A stretch of 64,000 bases of DNA from Phycisphaerales bacterium (GTDB taxonomy: Bacteria; Planctomycetota; Phycisphaerae; Tepidisphaerales; Tepidisphaeraceae): NCBI GenBank assembly GCA_020847375.1, contig JADLCB010000003.1, positions 1 to 64,000 on the forward strand. The letters are read 5' to 3'. A program made the position numbers and the translations under genes. The notes beneath the pieces were generated by a model that made no database searches, was not told where the DNA came from, and was given only the letters and a program-made list of their open reading frames with translations. Below, one piece after another: positions 44,773 through 54,340 of the stretch (position 1 is the first letter of the stretch; each line of letters begins with the position of its first letter).

Positions 44773-45951
44773 TCAAGCAGCCTTTTCAACCGCCGCCGTC
44801 ACTTTCGCCGCTGCATCGGCCAGATCCGTCGCGGTGATGAGCGTGGGCAACTGACTCTGCGCCGCTGACAAAATCTCACGGGCGCGATCGACATTCGTAC
44901 CTTCCAGACGCACGACGACCGGCACGGCAAAGCCGACTTCACGCCCAGCCTGAACCAGTGCTTCGGCAATCAGGTCTGTCTTGGCAATGCCGCCGAAAAT
45001 ATTGACCAATATCCCTTTAACCGCCTGATCGGCCAGCAGGATGCGAAAAGCCTCGATTGCGCCTTCCGCCGTTACGCTGCCGCCGACATCCAGAAAATTC
45101 GCTGGTTCGCCACCGTGCAGTTTGATGATATCCATCGTCGCCATCGCCAGCCCCGCGCCATTGACCAGACAGCCGATATTTCCATCAAGCTGAATATAAT
45201 TCAGGTTGGCCTTGTGGGCACGCACATCCAGCGGGCGCTCCTGGGTCTCATCCGCCATCTGGGCAATTTCCTCGTGACGGAACAGGGCATTGTCATCAAA
45301 ATTGATCTTGGCATCGATCGCCAGCAGCTCCCCCTGTTTCGTAATCACCAACGGGTTGATCTCGACCAATGAGGCATCGGTCTGGCGAAACACCTTCACC
45401 AGGCTCATCATCATTCCTGCCGCCTGGCGAACCATCTTGCCTTCAAAGCCAAGCCGGTATGCCAGCTCGGTCGCCTGATATGGCTGCAAACCCAGCAACG
45501 GATGCAACGGAACTTTCAACACCTTCTCGGGCGTCTTGCGCGCGACTTCTTCGATCTCCACGCCACCTTCGCTGCTGGCGATCAGCGTGATGGTATTGGC
45601 AGCACGATCCACAGTAATGCCAAGGTAAAATTCTTTGGCAATATCAACGCCCGGTGCAACGATCAGCACATTGACCGGCACGCCATCCGGGCCAGTCTGA
45701 TAGCTGACCATGCGGTTGGACAACATGAACTGCGCTGCTTCGCGGGCTTCATCGGCACTTTTAACCAGCTTGACAAAACCGGCCTTACCGCGGCCGCCGG
45801 CGTAAACCTGGGCTTTGACGACGCACATCGGGCAGGCGAATTTGGTGAACGCCTGGCCAGCTTCCTGCGGCGAACGCACCACCTGGGCTGGGGGAACAGC
45901 AATGCCTGCCTGCTGAAGAATCTGCCGAGCTTGATATTCGTGAATTTTCAT
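44773..45951 (-). CDS. sucC: Succinyl-CoA ligase, beta subunit
   Basis: Beta subunit of the TCA-cycle enzyme that couples succinyl-CoA hydrolysis to nucleotide triphosphate synthesis. 392 residues from MKIHEYQARQIL at 45951. The ATP-grasp domain shows VVKAQVYAGGRGKAGFVKL and LVEINPLVITKQGELLAIDAK. The C-terminal CoA-ligase domain shows IGCLVNGAGLAMATMDIIKLHGG and NIFGGIAKTDLIAEAL. The sucD partner is not adjacent, which is unusual. ADP or GDP specificity was not judged. Confidence 0.93.
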   Translation of the reverse strand: MKIHEYQARQILQQAGIAVPPAQVVRSPQEAGQAFTKFACPMCVVKAQVYAGGRGKAGFVKLVKSADEAREAAQFMLSNRMVSYQTGPDGVPVNVLIVAPGVDIAKEFYLGITVDRAANTITLIASSEGGVEIEEVARKTPEKVLKVPLHPLLGLQPYQATELAYRLGFEGKMVRQAAGMMMSLVKVFRQTDASLVEINPLVITKQGELLAIDAKINFDDNALFRHEEIAQMADETQERPLDVRAHKANLNYIQLDGNIGCLVNGAGLAMATMDIIKLHGGEPANFLDVGGSVTAEGAIEAFRILLADQAVKGILVNIFGGIAKTDLIAEALVQAGREVGFAVPVVVRLEGTNVDRAREILSAAQSQLPTLITATDLADAAAKVTAAVEKAA

Positions 45952-46100
45952 AACGTGACCAGTGTAATCGCATCGGGTCAATGCGACAAAGGGGGACCGG
46001 CACCCGTGTTGATAAAATACTGGAATGGCTGTCTTGAAATAACCCCGCGCGCCGGTTCAACGAGTGGTGATCGCAACAATGCTGGGCACAGTACAGCGCC

Positions 46101-46682
46101 CTATTTCTGCGGGTTCACCCCCGCCGCCGTCAACATCGCCCGCGCCAGCGACATGGGCAAACCGACAATATTGGAAAAACTTCCGCTTTTGCGCGCCACA
46201 AACGAATCCTTATCCTGAATTCCGTAACCACCCGCCTTACCCTGCCAGTCTCCCGTGGCAATGTAATCATCAATCTGGCGCTGGGACAAATGACGCATGT
46301 TGACGGCTGACATCATGCGCTTGTGTTGCACAAAATCGGCCGCTCGATGATGAACCGCGACGGAAGTAATGACGATATGCGTGGTGCCGGCTAGAAAGGT
46401 CAGCATCTGCCGGGCGTGGGCGGCGTCGCGCGGTTTGCCCAGGCACAGATCCCCGAAAGCGACCACGGTATCGGCGGCCAGAACAACTGCATCAGGATGA
46501 CGCTGGGCAACGCTCAGCACCTTGGCTGCGGCGATTTTGTCCGCCAAATCCGCCGGCAACACCGCAGCGATTGATTCTTCATCAATATCAGAGGGTTCAA
46601 CTGTAAAAACATACCCCGCCTCCTCCAGCAGGCTGCGCCGGCGGGGGGATTGACTGGCGAGAATTAGTCGCGGCTGGGCCAC
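46101..46682 (-). CDS. maf: Maf-family nucleotide pyrophosphatase
   Basis: House-cleaning enzyme that hydrolyses canonical or modified nucleoside triphosphates. 193 residues, with a GTG start. Family marks: LILASQSPRRRSLLEEAG (substrate-binding SxSPRR), VLAADTVVAFGDLCLGKP and YIATGDWQGKAGGYGIQDKD, and NIVGLPMSLARAML near the C-terminus. The N-terminal Ala-Gln-Pro is a little shorter than usual. Which subfamily (dTTP/UTP or 7-methyl-GTP) it belongs to cannot be fixed by eye. Confidence 0.9.
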   Translation of the reverse strand: MAQPRLILASQSPRRRSLLEEAGYVFTVEPSDIDEESIAAVLPADLADKIAAAKVLSVAQRHPDAVVLAADTVVAFGDLCLGKPRDAAHARQMLTFLAGTTHIVITSVAVHHRAADFVQHKRMMSAVNMRHLSQRQIDDYIATGDWQGKAGGYGIQDKDSFVARKSGSFSNIVGLPMSLARAMLTAAGVNPQK

Positions 46683-46784
46683 AACAGCTCAAAACAACCA
46701 GAAGCAAAGACTGGCGCACCACGGGATCATGCCCGCACGCCTGCCGCGCAAAACTTCAAGGAATCACCGGTAACGATGGTTGGA

Positions 46785-47174
46785 TCAGCGCACAAACTTG
46801 ATGGCAATGTCGCCCGTGGCCGGCGGACGCACGGTCGCGGTGTAATGCACATGCACCGCATCCTCCAGCACGCTGACCACACGACCATTGGCGATGGGGT
46901 TCTGCTCGGCATCGATAAACGTGATCGTGTCGCCCGCTTTGAAATCAGCCACGGGGATATCGACCACCGACACCAACTGATCCTCGGCCAGTATCGCATT
47001 GACATAGCCAACGCGAATGTCCTGATTGACCTCCTGATAGATCTTACGCACCTGGGCGACGCGCGCTGATTCCTCAGCCGGCGTCGGGGCAGCCTCGGTC
47101 TGTTTTTTCTGGTTCTGGCAACCGCCGACCAACAGGAAAGCAACCGCCAGTGTCGCAAGCAAACGTGTCATCAT
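46785..47174 (-). CDS. Hypothetical lipoprotein (129 aa)
   Basis: GAGGAG lies just upstream of the ATG. The signal MMTRLLATLAVAFLLVGGC has a lipobox. A charged linker with a coiled segment (EESARVAQVRKIYQEVNQDI) precedes a small beta-barrel-like domain with PVADFKAGDTITFIDAEQN and GRVVSVLEDAVHVHY, similar in pattern to flagellar-assembly or SH3-like proteins. No family recognised. A TTATCGGAC copy lies 126 bases upstream in the same direction. Confidence 0.7.
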   Translation of the reverse strand: MMTRLLATLAVAFLLVGGCQNQKKQTEAAPTPAEESARVAQVRKIYQEVNQDIRVGYVNAILAEDQLVSVVDIPVADFKAGDTITFIDAEQNPIANGRVVSVLEDAVHVHYTATVRPPATGDIAIKFVR

Positions 47175-47299
47175 GTCAGCTCCTCAATGGTGAATACGAC
47201 TCATGCTCAGCCACACTTCGCCGGGTGGCGAAGATCGACCAATGCAAAGCATATCAAACAACGTCACATTCTTTCATGCAAGGGGTCAGGCCGCGACAG

Positions 47300-47308
47300 G
47301 TCCGATAA
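47300..47308 (-). repeat. Intergenic motif TTATCGGAC, copy 5
   Basis: Exact copy on the minus strand (GTCCGATAA on the plus strand), between the lipoprotein at 46785-47174 and the cyclophilin fusion. TTGACA lies 12 bases upstream of it on the minus strand. Confidence 0.5.
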
Positions 47309-47393
47309 AGTCGCCGCGCTTGTCAATTTTTTCCCGATCATCCTGTCGCCCTGCACCGGTGCCATCGCACGGGTAGCTCGACCACCAGTTTGA

Positions 47394-49181
47394 TCAGCCC
47401 GGCATGGCGGGCATGGTAATCGCCGCCAGCCAGTCGCCGGCGCTGCTCAGACTCCAGCCTTCCATCTGACGGGTGGAATAATTGCTCCAGAGCAAGTCTG
47501 AACCCGCCCGGTTATCAAACTGGCCTGCTCCGGCAATCGTGTAGGCGGTGTCAATTCGCACCGGCAGGACTTTGACGCCGGTACGCACATTGCCATTGAA
47601 GAACCAGAGCTGGTTCTGCCCTGTCAGGGTATTGCGGAAAACCACGTCCGCCCGCCCGTCGTTATTAAAATCCTCAACCGCCTGTATTTTGTAATTAAAA
47701 TTATAAACCGGCGGCAATGCCTTCATCTGGTTGGCGGGGGCTGTCGTGCCATTGAGAAACCAGACGCTGTTGTTGCCATTACCATAATTACGCCAGACCA
47801 GATCCGTCTTGCCATCGCCATTCAGATCACCCACACCTTCCAGCCGCCAATTCTGGCTGACCACTGGCGGCAGGGCACTAAAACTGTCAATCGCATTGTT
47901 CTGCATCAGCCAAACCGTATTTTGCCCGCTGGCACGATTGCGCCAGATCAGATCGACCTGGCCATCCGTATTCATGTCGGCAGCACCGACCATCTGCCAG
48001 TCCTTATTGGCCAGCGACGACAGCAGGATACTGCTGGTGCGCACACCATTGTTCATCAACCACAAAACATTGGCCCCGGTGTTGTAGTTGCGCCAGACAA
48101 TGTCAGTCTGCCCATCGCCATTGAAATCCGCCGTTGCACCGACAACCCAGTTGGTGGTGTTGGACAAATCCATCTTCAATGAGATGCGGGTGACATCCAG
48201 CGCATCGCGGGTCATGTCCAGGGTATTAAGCGTTGTGCCAGGCTGAACCGGAAGATCATCAAACAATGAACCGGGGTCAGGATCAACGGTGGGATAGGTG
48301 TTCAGGCTGTCCATGGTGGCCCGGCTGGATCCAGTCATCACCAACCCAAAAGCGGTAAATCCGCTATTCTGGGCATCCAGATTTCCCGAGTTATCCGCCA
48401 GATTGAAAAACCATTCGTTGGTGGCTGAATTAGCCCCGCCACCGGGGGCGCCTTCGGGCAACTTGGCAAAAGCAATCGTGTATTTGACATTGCTGTTGAC
48501 CGGTTCATTCTGCACTGCGGCATATTTTTCCACCGCATCAACCCCCAGGGGCCCGGTGGCAAAATAACCGCCACCTTGGGCAACAAACCCCGGAATCATC
48601 CGATGGATAAAGGTATTGTCATAACGTCCGCTGTCGGCGTACTTGAGAAAATTGGCAACACTCAGCGGGGTATTGGCGTACATCTGCACGTCAATGATGC
48701 CGGCATCGGTGTTGAAGCGGACGATTTTTTCACCCGCTGGAGCACGCGCAACCACATCATAATTACCGCCGGGGGCGCCATCACCCGACACGCCTCCAGG
48801 CGTAATCATCTCACCATCGAGCTTTTGACCCGCCGTGTTTTGAATCCCATCCGACAGAACCACCCGATAGGCTGTATTGGCAGCGATGCTGGCCTTGGCG
48901 GTAATCGTGCGCGACGCGGCGTCGTACGACACCAGCGCCGGAGCATTGACATCATCCGCCGTACCAAACCGGCCATCCGCCCCGGCGGTGTAAATCTTCA
49001 CGGTCGATGCACTGACCGTCGCAGCATTCAATGACTGGCTGACGACCGCTTCAAACAATCCGCGGTTATCGGCAAAGGCGCTGACAACCTGCGCTGTCAG
49101 CAGCGTACGCGATTCAAGTTGTTCGACGGATGAAAACTGCTTATCACAACCAGACGACAGACGAGTTGAAAATTGCTGCAC
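47394..49181 (-). CDS. Secreted cyclophilin-type peptidyl-prolyl isomerase fused to FG-GAP-like repeats
   Basis: A 595-residue extracellular protein. The N-terminus carries VEQLESRTLLTA, the planctomycete extracellular signal. Residues about 30-125 look like an Ig-like SbsA/Big domain (SASTVKIYTAGADGRFG; NTAYRVVLSDGIQN). Residues about 155-305 are a cyclophilin: IDVQMYANTPLSVANFL, IHRMIPGFVAQGGGY with the catalytic Arg, TNEWFFNL and FTAFGLVMTG. The C-terminal half has about five repeats DFNGDGQTDIVWRNYNTGANVLWLM-like, the last degenerate, as in the first gene of the window. Cyclophilins catalyse proline isomerisation; outside the cell this one probably works on the surface or envelope proteins. 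The fusion of the domains is unusual. Confidence 0.88.
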   Translation of the reverse strand: MQQFSTRLSSGCDKQFSSVEQLESRTLLTAQVVSAFADNRGLFEAVVSQSLNAATVSASTVKIYTAGADGRFGTADDVNAPALVSYDAASRTITAKASIAANTAYRVVLSDGIQNTAGQKLDGEMITPGGVSGDGAPGGNYDVVARAPAGEKIVRFNTDAGIIDVQMYANTPLSVANFLKYADSGRYDNTFIHRMIPGFVAQGGGYFATGPLGVDAVEKYAAVQNEPVNSNVKYTIAFAKLPEGAPGGGANSATNEWFFNLADNSGNLDAQNSGFTAFGLVMTGSSRATMDSLNTYPTVDPDPGSLFDDLPVQPGTTLNTLDMTRDALDVTRISLKMDLSNTTNWVVGATADFNGDGQTDIVWRNYNTGANVLWLMNNGVRTSSILLSSLANKDWQMVGAADMNTDGQVDLIWRNRASGQNTVWLMQNNAIDSFSALPPVVSQNWRLEGVGDLNGDGKTDLVWRNYGNGNNSVWFLNGTTAPANQMKALPPVYNFNYKIQAVEDFNNDGRADVVFRNTLTGQNQLWFFNGNVRTGVKVLPVRIDTAYTIAGAGQFDNRAGSDLLWSNYSTRQMEGWSLSSAGDWLAAITMPAMPG

Positions 49182-49416
49182 GAGATGAATCCTGTCGATA
49201 AAGGTTCAACCCGCCGGCGATCCCGAATAGCCGAGAAAACTCACCTCCGGCTGAGTCAAACAGAAGTCATAAACCAGCATCCATCCCGATGCAAGTCATT
49301 GACCATTGCTGCGCCAACGCGATTCAGGCACAACCGTTGCCTCACACATGGCCATTGCGCGTAGCAGCACTCGGATTCACGCCTGTCAGCCCCAGGGCAG
49401 ATCAGACCTCATCACC

Positions 49417-49854
49417 TTAAACGCGACCATAGATATAGTCGTTAAGAAAGTGAATGGTCTGCTCCTGAGCCGTTGCATAAAGCGCATTGAGATCGCCAAT
49501 GCTGATCATCCCCAGGAGCGCCCCGTCGATATCGCAGATGGGAAGATGGCGGATGCGGCGCGTTTTCATGATGCTGGCTGCCTCTTCCAGATCGGTATCG
49601 GCATCAGCACAGATGACCTGGCAAGTCATCACTTCAGCCACGCACAGCGCCGTCGGATCAAGCTCCTGAACAACCACGCGGCGCAGCACATCACGCTCGG
49701 TGAAAATACCCACCACCTGGTTATCCTGCATGACCACCAGCGCGCCGACCTTGTGCTGAGTCATCTTCCGCGTCGCCTCCAGAACGGTGGCTTCGGGACG
49801 AATCGTGTGAATGGCACTGGCCTTGGCGGAGAGAATATCCTGCATGTTCGGCAT
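49417..49854 (-). CDS. CBS-domain pair protein
   Basis: A 145-residue protein consisting of two CBS domains (about 5-65 and 70-135). The start at 49854 has AAGGAG 8 bases upstream. Marks are HKVGALVVMQDNQVVGIFTERDVLRRVV and RRIRHLPICDIDGALLGMISIGDL. CBS pairs bind adenine nucleotides and act as energy or redox sensors. There is no attached effector domain, so a partner is required. Confidence 0.9.
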   Translation of the reverse strand: MPNMQDILSAKASAIHTIRPEATVLEATRKMTQHKVGALVVMQDNQVVGIFTERDVLRRVVVQELDPTALCVAEVMTCQVICADADTDLEEAASIMKTRRIRHLPICDIDGALLGMISIGDLNALYATAQEQTIHFLNDYIYGRV

Positions 49855-50083
49855 GAGAAACTCCTTTTTTGCAAGACGCCAGCTCGAATGAGCTACGGGA
49901 CATATGACACAACGACAGACTTGTTCTGACAATATATACCCGCGACCTACGAATAAGCAACAATGTGAAATTATTCTCAAAGATGAGTTTTCTTCCGCCG
50001 CGATTGACGCTCTTGGCAAGACTCGCTCGGGATGGTGGATCGGGATGAAAATCCGTCGCGCAAACCACGTTTGCAGCGGATTT

Positions 50084-50806
50084 TCACGCCTGGCGGCGAT
50101 CAACCACAAAGATGGGGTTGGGCGGGGTTGCAAAGGCAATGCGGATATTTTTTTCCGCTGCCCACTGAAGTGCGCCCCAGAGAATCAAGGTTGTTGAGCA
50201 CATTTCACCCAACTCCTCGATCACCACGCAAATATTCACCCCGATGGTATTGTCCCCGAAAAAGTTGGCCAGCAACTCAACTCCCACAGCACTGGCCAGC
50301 AGCAGGGCAATACCCGACCCCATTTTGACCATCGCGCTGCGATGCGATTTCAGTTGCGGCCAGATTGCCACCACTGCCATCACCAGCACCACCAGAAAAA
50401 GCGGCACGCAAATCGCCACCCAGGTACCCGTCCGCAGACCGGTCATACCCCATGCTTCCCACACCTTGCCGACACGCTCATGCAGTGACGCTGTTTCATC
50501 CAGCGAGAGAAAAAAGAAAATGGCTGCTGGAAAGCAGATCCCCCACGTTCGCCAGTTGCGCCGCTCCATCAGGCAAAACGCCATGGCACTAAAAACCAGC
50601 CCCACCAGAAACCACTGGATTGATGACCACCAGGTGGGGACATTGGCTTCGTCACTGAGACGAAAGACCGACATCGGAGAAAACCCGAACCAGCGCGTCA
50701 TCGCAAATGTTACAACATTGGCAACGACCAGCAGGCCATGGATACCAAGAAATACCCACACCCACCCGGGCAACAGACGTGACATAAACTTAAAATTCGT
50801 GCTCAT
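50084..50806 (-). CDS. Polytopic membrane protein, unknown
   Basis: Not recognised. 240 residues with about six membrane helices. Two acidic motifs inside or at the ends of helices stand out: SLDETASLHERVGK and VVIEELGEMCSTTLIL. Paired E/H residues of this kind occur in membrane metalloenzymes and other ion-binding proteins, but no family can be named. The first 10 residues are polar and the C-terminus is cytoplasmic-looking. It lies 230 bases upstream of the CBS gene on the same strand. Confidence 0.6.
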   Translation of the reverse strand: MSTNFKFMSRLLPGWVWVFLGIHGLLVVANVVTFAMTRWFGFSPMSVFRLSDEANVPTWWSSIQWFLVGLVFSAMAFCLMERRNWRTWGICFPAAIFFFLSLDETASLHERVGKVWEAWGMTGLRTGTWVAICVPLFLVVLVMAVVAIWPQLKSHRSAMVKMGSGIALLLASAVGVELLANFFGDNTIGVNICVVIEELGEMCSTTLILWGALQWAAEKNIRIAFATPPNPIFVVDRRQA

Positions 50807-51024
50807 ACGTTCTTAATGTCGGCTCTGGCTGGCCGCTTTTTCGTTGGATAACGCTCCAAACCCATATCGCCAGTCACTCCGATCATCACCAAAGAAAATA
50901 GCCTAGCCCACGATCTGACGGGTCGATGTCAAAAAATCCGACATTTGATGTTTTTTTAATTCTATTTCGCACTCTCAGGGCTGTTCTATCCATCAAATCG
51001 GCATAATCGTCAGAAATTGGCGTG

Positions 51025-52416
51025 TTACGCGGCGTTGGTGGTACTGAGCGCCGGCACAACCGCCTGACCCACACCCGCGCTGACGAGCCGGGCAGCAAAG
51101 GCGTCAGCCTGGTCTGCTTCGCCGTGAACCACAAACGCCGTGGTCTGCGGTTTGAGTGTCGGAGCCAGAAAGCGCAACAGCTCCACATAATCCGCGTGGG
51201 CACTCAGCCCGTGCAAGGTTCTGACTTCGATCTTGCGATCGTACCAGCGGTCATAAACCCTCAGGCGCGGCACGGCCTGTTGCAACCGCCGACCAAGCGT
51301 CTGCGGCGGAACCCAGCCAACAAAAAGCACCATATCGCGCTCGTTTTCCAGACTGCGTTTGAGATGATGCAGCACCCGGCCAAATTCACAGCTCGGGCTG
51401 GACGCCACGATCACACACGGTTGATTGACGCGATTGATCTGCTTGCTCTGCTCGCTGCTCACTGCAAACGTGATATTGGCTTGATTGAACAGACCATCAC
51501 GGCCAATCATCTGATGAGTCTGCGTGTCGTAATTCTCACGGTACTGGTCATAAACTTCGCTCACCTGCACGCCCATCGGGCTGTCCACGAAAATCGGCAA
51601 CTCAGGAATCAACTTTTCGTTGATGAATTTCTGCAGGTACCAGAGCATGGTCTGGGTTCGCCCCACGGCAAAACTGGGGATGATCAACCGCCCGCCACGG
51701 GCGATAACGGTTTTAATCGCATCGAGAAATTGCGGTTCGATCTGGCTGACCGGTTCGTGGGCACGGTCGCCGTAGGTGCTTTCGGTGATAATATGATCGA
51801 AATTCTGACTCAGCGGCACGGGATCATGCAGGATCGGCATGCCATAACGACCCACATCGGCCGTAAAAAGAAGCGACCGCGGACGGTCCTTCTCCACCCA
51901 GTTCAGCGCAATGTAGGCTGAACCAAGGATGTGCCCCGCATCATGAAACGAAAAACTCACCCCATTCCCCAGATCTGTCTTAATCCCGTAATTGACCGGT
52001 CGGAACGCCTTGTAAACCGCTGGTAGGTCGGCACTTTGGTATAAAGGCTCAACCGGCGCCACACCCGGTGCCCGACCACGGCGATTCAGATACGCAGCAT
52101 CTTCCTCCTGAATCTGGGCTGCATCCTGCAAAACCACCCGCGTTACCGCTGCTGTGGCTGGCGTGAGATAAATAGGCCCGCGATAGCCCATGCGCGTCAG
52201 GATCGGCAGACGACCGCAATGATCCAGATGTCCGTGCGATAAAATGACGGCATCGGCGGAGATCAGCTCATCGGCAACTTGTTCATTCAGCAGGCGCGAT
52301 TCCTCACGCCGACCCTGATACAGACCGAAATCCAGCACGATCCGCCGACCATTCAGCTCCAGCACATGACATGAACCGGTGACAGTCCGGTTGGCTCCGG
52401 AAAATTGAATACGCAT
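51025..52416 (-). CDS. Metallo-beta-lactamase / beta-CASP / RMMBL nuclease
   Basis: Zinc-dependent RNA nuclease of the CPSF-73/RNase J-like group, 463 residues from ATG 52416. The metallo-beta-lactamase motif HGHLDHCGRLP is complete and other ligands are present (DAGHILGSAYI; FTADVGRYG; ITESTYGDR). The beta-CASP part shows GGRLIIPSFAVGRTQTMLWYL, FVDSPMGVQVSEVY and ASSPSCEFGRVLHHL. The C-terminal RMMBL motif is LHGLSAHADYVELLRFL. The function is probably RNA processing; TTHA0252- or YSH1-like are its closest relatives. Confidence 0.93.
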   Translation of the reverse strand: MRIQFSGANRTVTGSCHVLELNGRRIVLDFGLYQGRREESRLLNEQVADELISADAVILSHGHLDHCGRLPILTRMGYRGPIYLTPATAAVTRVVLQDAAQIQEEDAAYLNRRGRAPGVAPVEPLYQSADLPAVYKAFRPVNYGIKTDLGNGVSFSFHDAGHILGSAYIALNWVEKDRPRSLLFTADVGRYGMPILHDPVPLSQNFDHIITESTYGDRAHEPVSQIEPQFLDAIKTVIARGGRLIIPSFAVGRTQTMLWYLQKFINEKLIPELPIFVDSPMGVQVSEVYDQYRENYDTQTHQMIGRDGLFNQANITFAVSSEQSKQINRVNQPCVIVASSPSCEFGRVLHHLKRSLENERDMVLFVGWVPPQTLGRRLQQAVPRLRVYDRWYDRKIEVRTLHGLSAHADYVELLRFLAPTLKPQTTAFVVHGEADQADAFAARLVSAGVGQAVVPALSTTNAA

Positions 52417-52612
52417 ACATAGCCAACTATCGGCAATCTCCGCTGGCGCAACGACCGTAAATTGGCCGGTTAAATGGATCAGTTGGCCAAAACAACTCAA
52501 AAATCGATTTTGTCGGCAGGAAAATTACCTCAGCCCACTTGCTCCAGCGCCGCGATTGAATAACATCAATCCCTTCAAACTCCCTAGATGAATGACGGAA
52601 AAGAGCAAACCC

Positions 52613-54241
52613 ATGAAAATCCTCGTTGCTGACAAATTGGCTGAAAAAGGTCTGGAATATCTGAAAAGTTCCGGCGTTTCCTACGATGTCCAGATCGGGC
52701 TGAAGGAAGATGAACTGGCCGCCGTCGTGCCCCAGTATGACGCCCTGATTGTGCGCTCCGGTGCCAAGGTCACCGCCAAGGTGCTGGCCAATCCGGGAAA
52801 GTTGCGCGCCATCGCCCGGGCCGGTGTCGGGGTGGACAACATCGACTTGGATGTCGCCACCGCCAAGGGAATCCTGGTGCTCAACACCGCTGCGGCGTCA
52901 ACACTTTCCACCGCAGAGCACGCCCTGGCACTGATGTTCGCGCTGGCACGCCATATTCCGCAGGCCCACAATGCCCTGACGCATGGCCAGCTGGAATGGA
53001 AAAAACGCAGCGTTTATCAGGGCACTCAACTGGCAGGCAAGACGCTGGGTGTGGTCGGTATGGGACGTATCGGTCAGACCGTCGCCAGCCGCGCCGTGGC
53101 GATGGAAATGACTGTCCTGGGCTTTGACCCATACTTCAGCGGAGAAACCGCTCTGGACGGCAAAGTAAAAATGGTGCGCGATTTCGACGAATTTTTGAAG
53201 CAATTGGATGTGATTACGTTCCACGTCCCCGGCGGCGAAGGAACCCACCACCTGATCAACCGTCAGCGATTGAACGAGGTCTGCAAGCCCAACTTGCTGA
53301 TTATCAACGATGCCCGGGGCGAAGTTGTCGATGAAATCGCCGTGGCCGAGGCGCTCAAGGCCAAGCGAATTGCCGGGGCTGCCCTGGATGTTTATCAAAC
53401 CGAACCTCCCGCCAAGGATCACCCGCTGCTGGGGCTGGATAATGTCGTGCTGACACCGCACTTAGGCGCCAGCACCGACGAAGCACAGACCGCGGTCAGC
53501 GTCGAAGCCTGCAAGGCGATTGTCGCCTACCTGCAAACGGGGGAGATCCGCGGCGCAGTCAACGCTGGCGGTATTAAACTCGATCTGCCTCCGGATGAAG
53601 CGCCGTTTGCCGATCTGGCCAGCCGCATCGGCACGCTGCTGACCAGCCTCATGGACAGCGGTGTCAAATCCATCACGCTCCGCGCCTCAGGCACGCGCGC
53701 ACCCAAACTCATGAATACGTTGCTGCGGCTGGCGACCGTCCAGATACTTCAGCCCCACCTGGAAACGCCGGTCAATGTCATCAACGTGGAACACGCCGCC
53801 CACGCCCGCGGCATTGAGCTGGTGAAAATTCACGAACCCAATCCTCCGCAGGGTATGACCGGCGATATCGTCGGCATTCGTGCCCACAGTGTCACGGGTG
53901 AAACACATCGGATCCAGGGAACAGTCTACGCTGACGGTCTGCCACGAATTTTGCGCATCAACAACTATTCGATGGACATGGTCCCCGAAGGACACATGGT
54001 GGCGATTCAGAACAAGGATATGCCCGGAACCATCGGTACGGTCGGAACAATCTTCGGCGATGCCGGTGTCAATATCGCCGATATGGTCATCAGCCGCGAT
54101 AAGCTGCCTGATGGTACAGCCACCGCCCTCATGCTGATCAAAACCGACAGCGACCCCACGGCTGAGCTGCTCAAGAATCTGCGATCCAAACCCAATATTC
54201 TCAAGGTTAAAAGCGTCAACCTGCCCAGCCGGTCAAACTGA
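52613..54241 (+). CDS. serA: D-3-phosphoglycerate dehydrogenase (long form)
   Basis: First step of serine biosynthesis, oxidising 3-phosphoglycerate to 3-phosphohydroxypyruvate. From ATG 52613 (GGAAAAGAG upstream) it has 542 residues, the long type with an intervening and an ACT domain; an ATG at 52592 is also possible. Substrate- and NAD-binding marks: VRSGAKVTAKVL, GVVGMGRIGQTVASRA, INDARGEVVDE and LTPHLGASTDEAQ with the catalytic His. The allosteric-substrate-binding domain lies at about 320-450 and the ACT domain at about 465-540 (NKDMPGTIGTVGTIFGDAGVNIADM), which should bind serine and inhibit the enzyme. Confidence 0.95.
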   Translation: MKILVADKLAEKGLEYLKSSGVSYDVQIGLKEDELAAVVPQYDALIVRSGAKVTAKVLANPGKLRAIARAGVGVDNIDLDVATAKGILVLNTAAASTLSTAEHALALMFALARHIPQAHNALTHGQLEWKKRSVYQGTQLAGKTLGVVGMGRIGQTVASRAVAMEMTVLGFDPYFSGETALDGKVKMVRDFDEFLKQLDVITFHVPGGEGTHHLINRQRLNEVCKPNLLIINDARGEVVDEIAVAEALKAKRIAGAALDVYQTEPPAKDHPLLGLDNVVLTPHLGASTDEAQTAVSVEACKAIVAYLQTGEIRGAVNAGGIKLDLPPDEAPFADLASRIGTLLTSLMDSGVKSITLRASGTRAPKLMNTLLRLATVQILQPHLETPVNVINVEHAAHARGIELVKIHEPNPPQGMTGDIVGIRAHSVTGETHRIQGTVYADGLPRILRINNYSMDMVPEGHMVAIQNKDMPGTIGTVGTIFGDAGVNIADMVISRDKLPDGTATALMLIKTDSDPTAELLKNLRSKPNILKVKSVNLPSRSN

Positions 54242-54340
54242 AGCAGCGCCCACGAACAAGGCTCGCGGTGCATCAATTATAAAATTGATACACCTACGCT
54301 GATGCTGGTGCCGCGCGCCACGCTGGCCAGTGTCGCGCAA

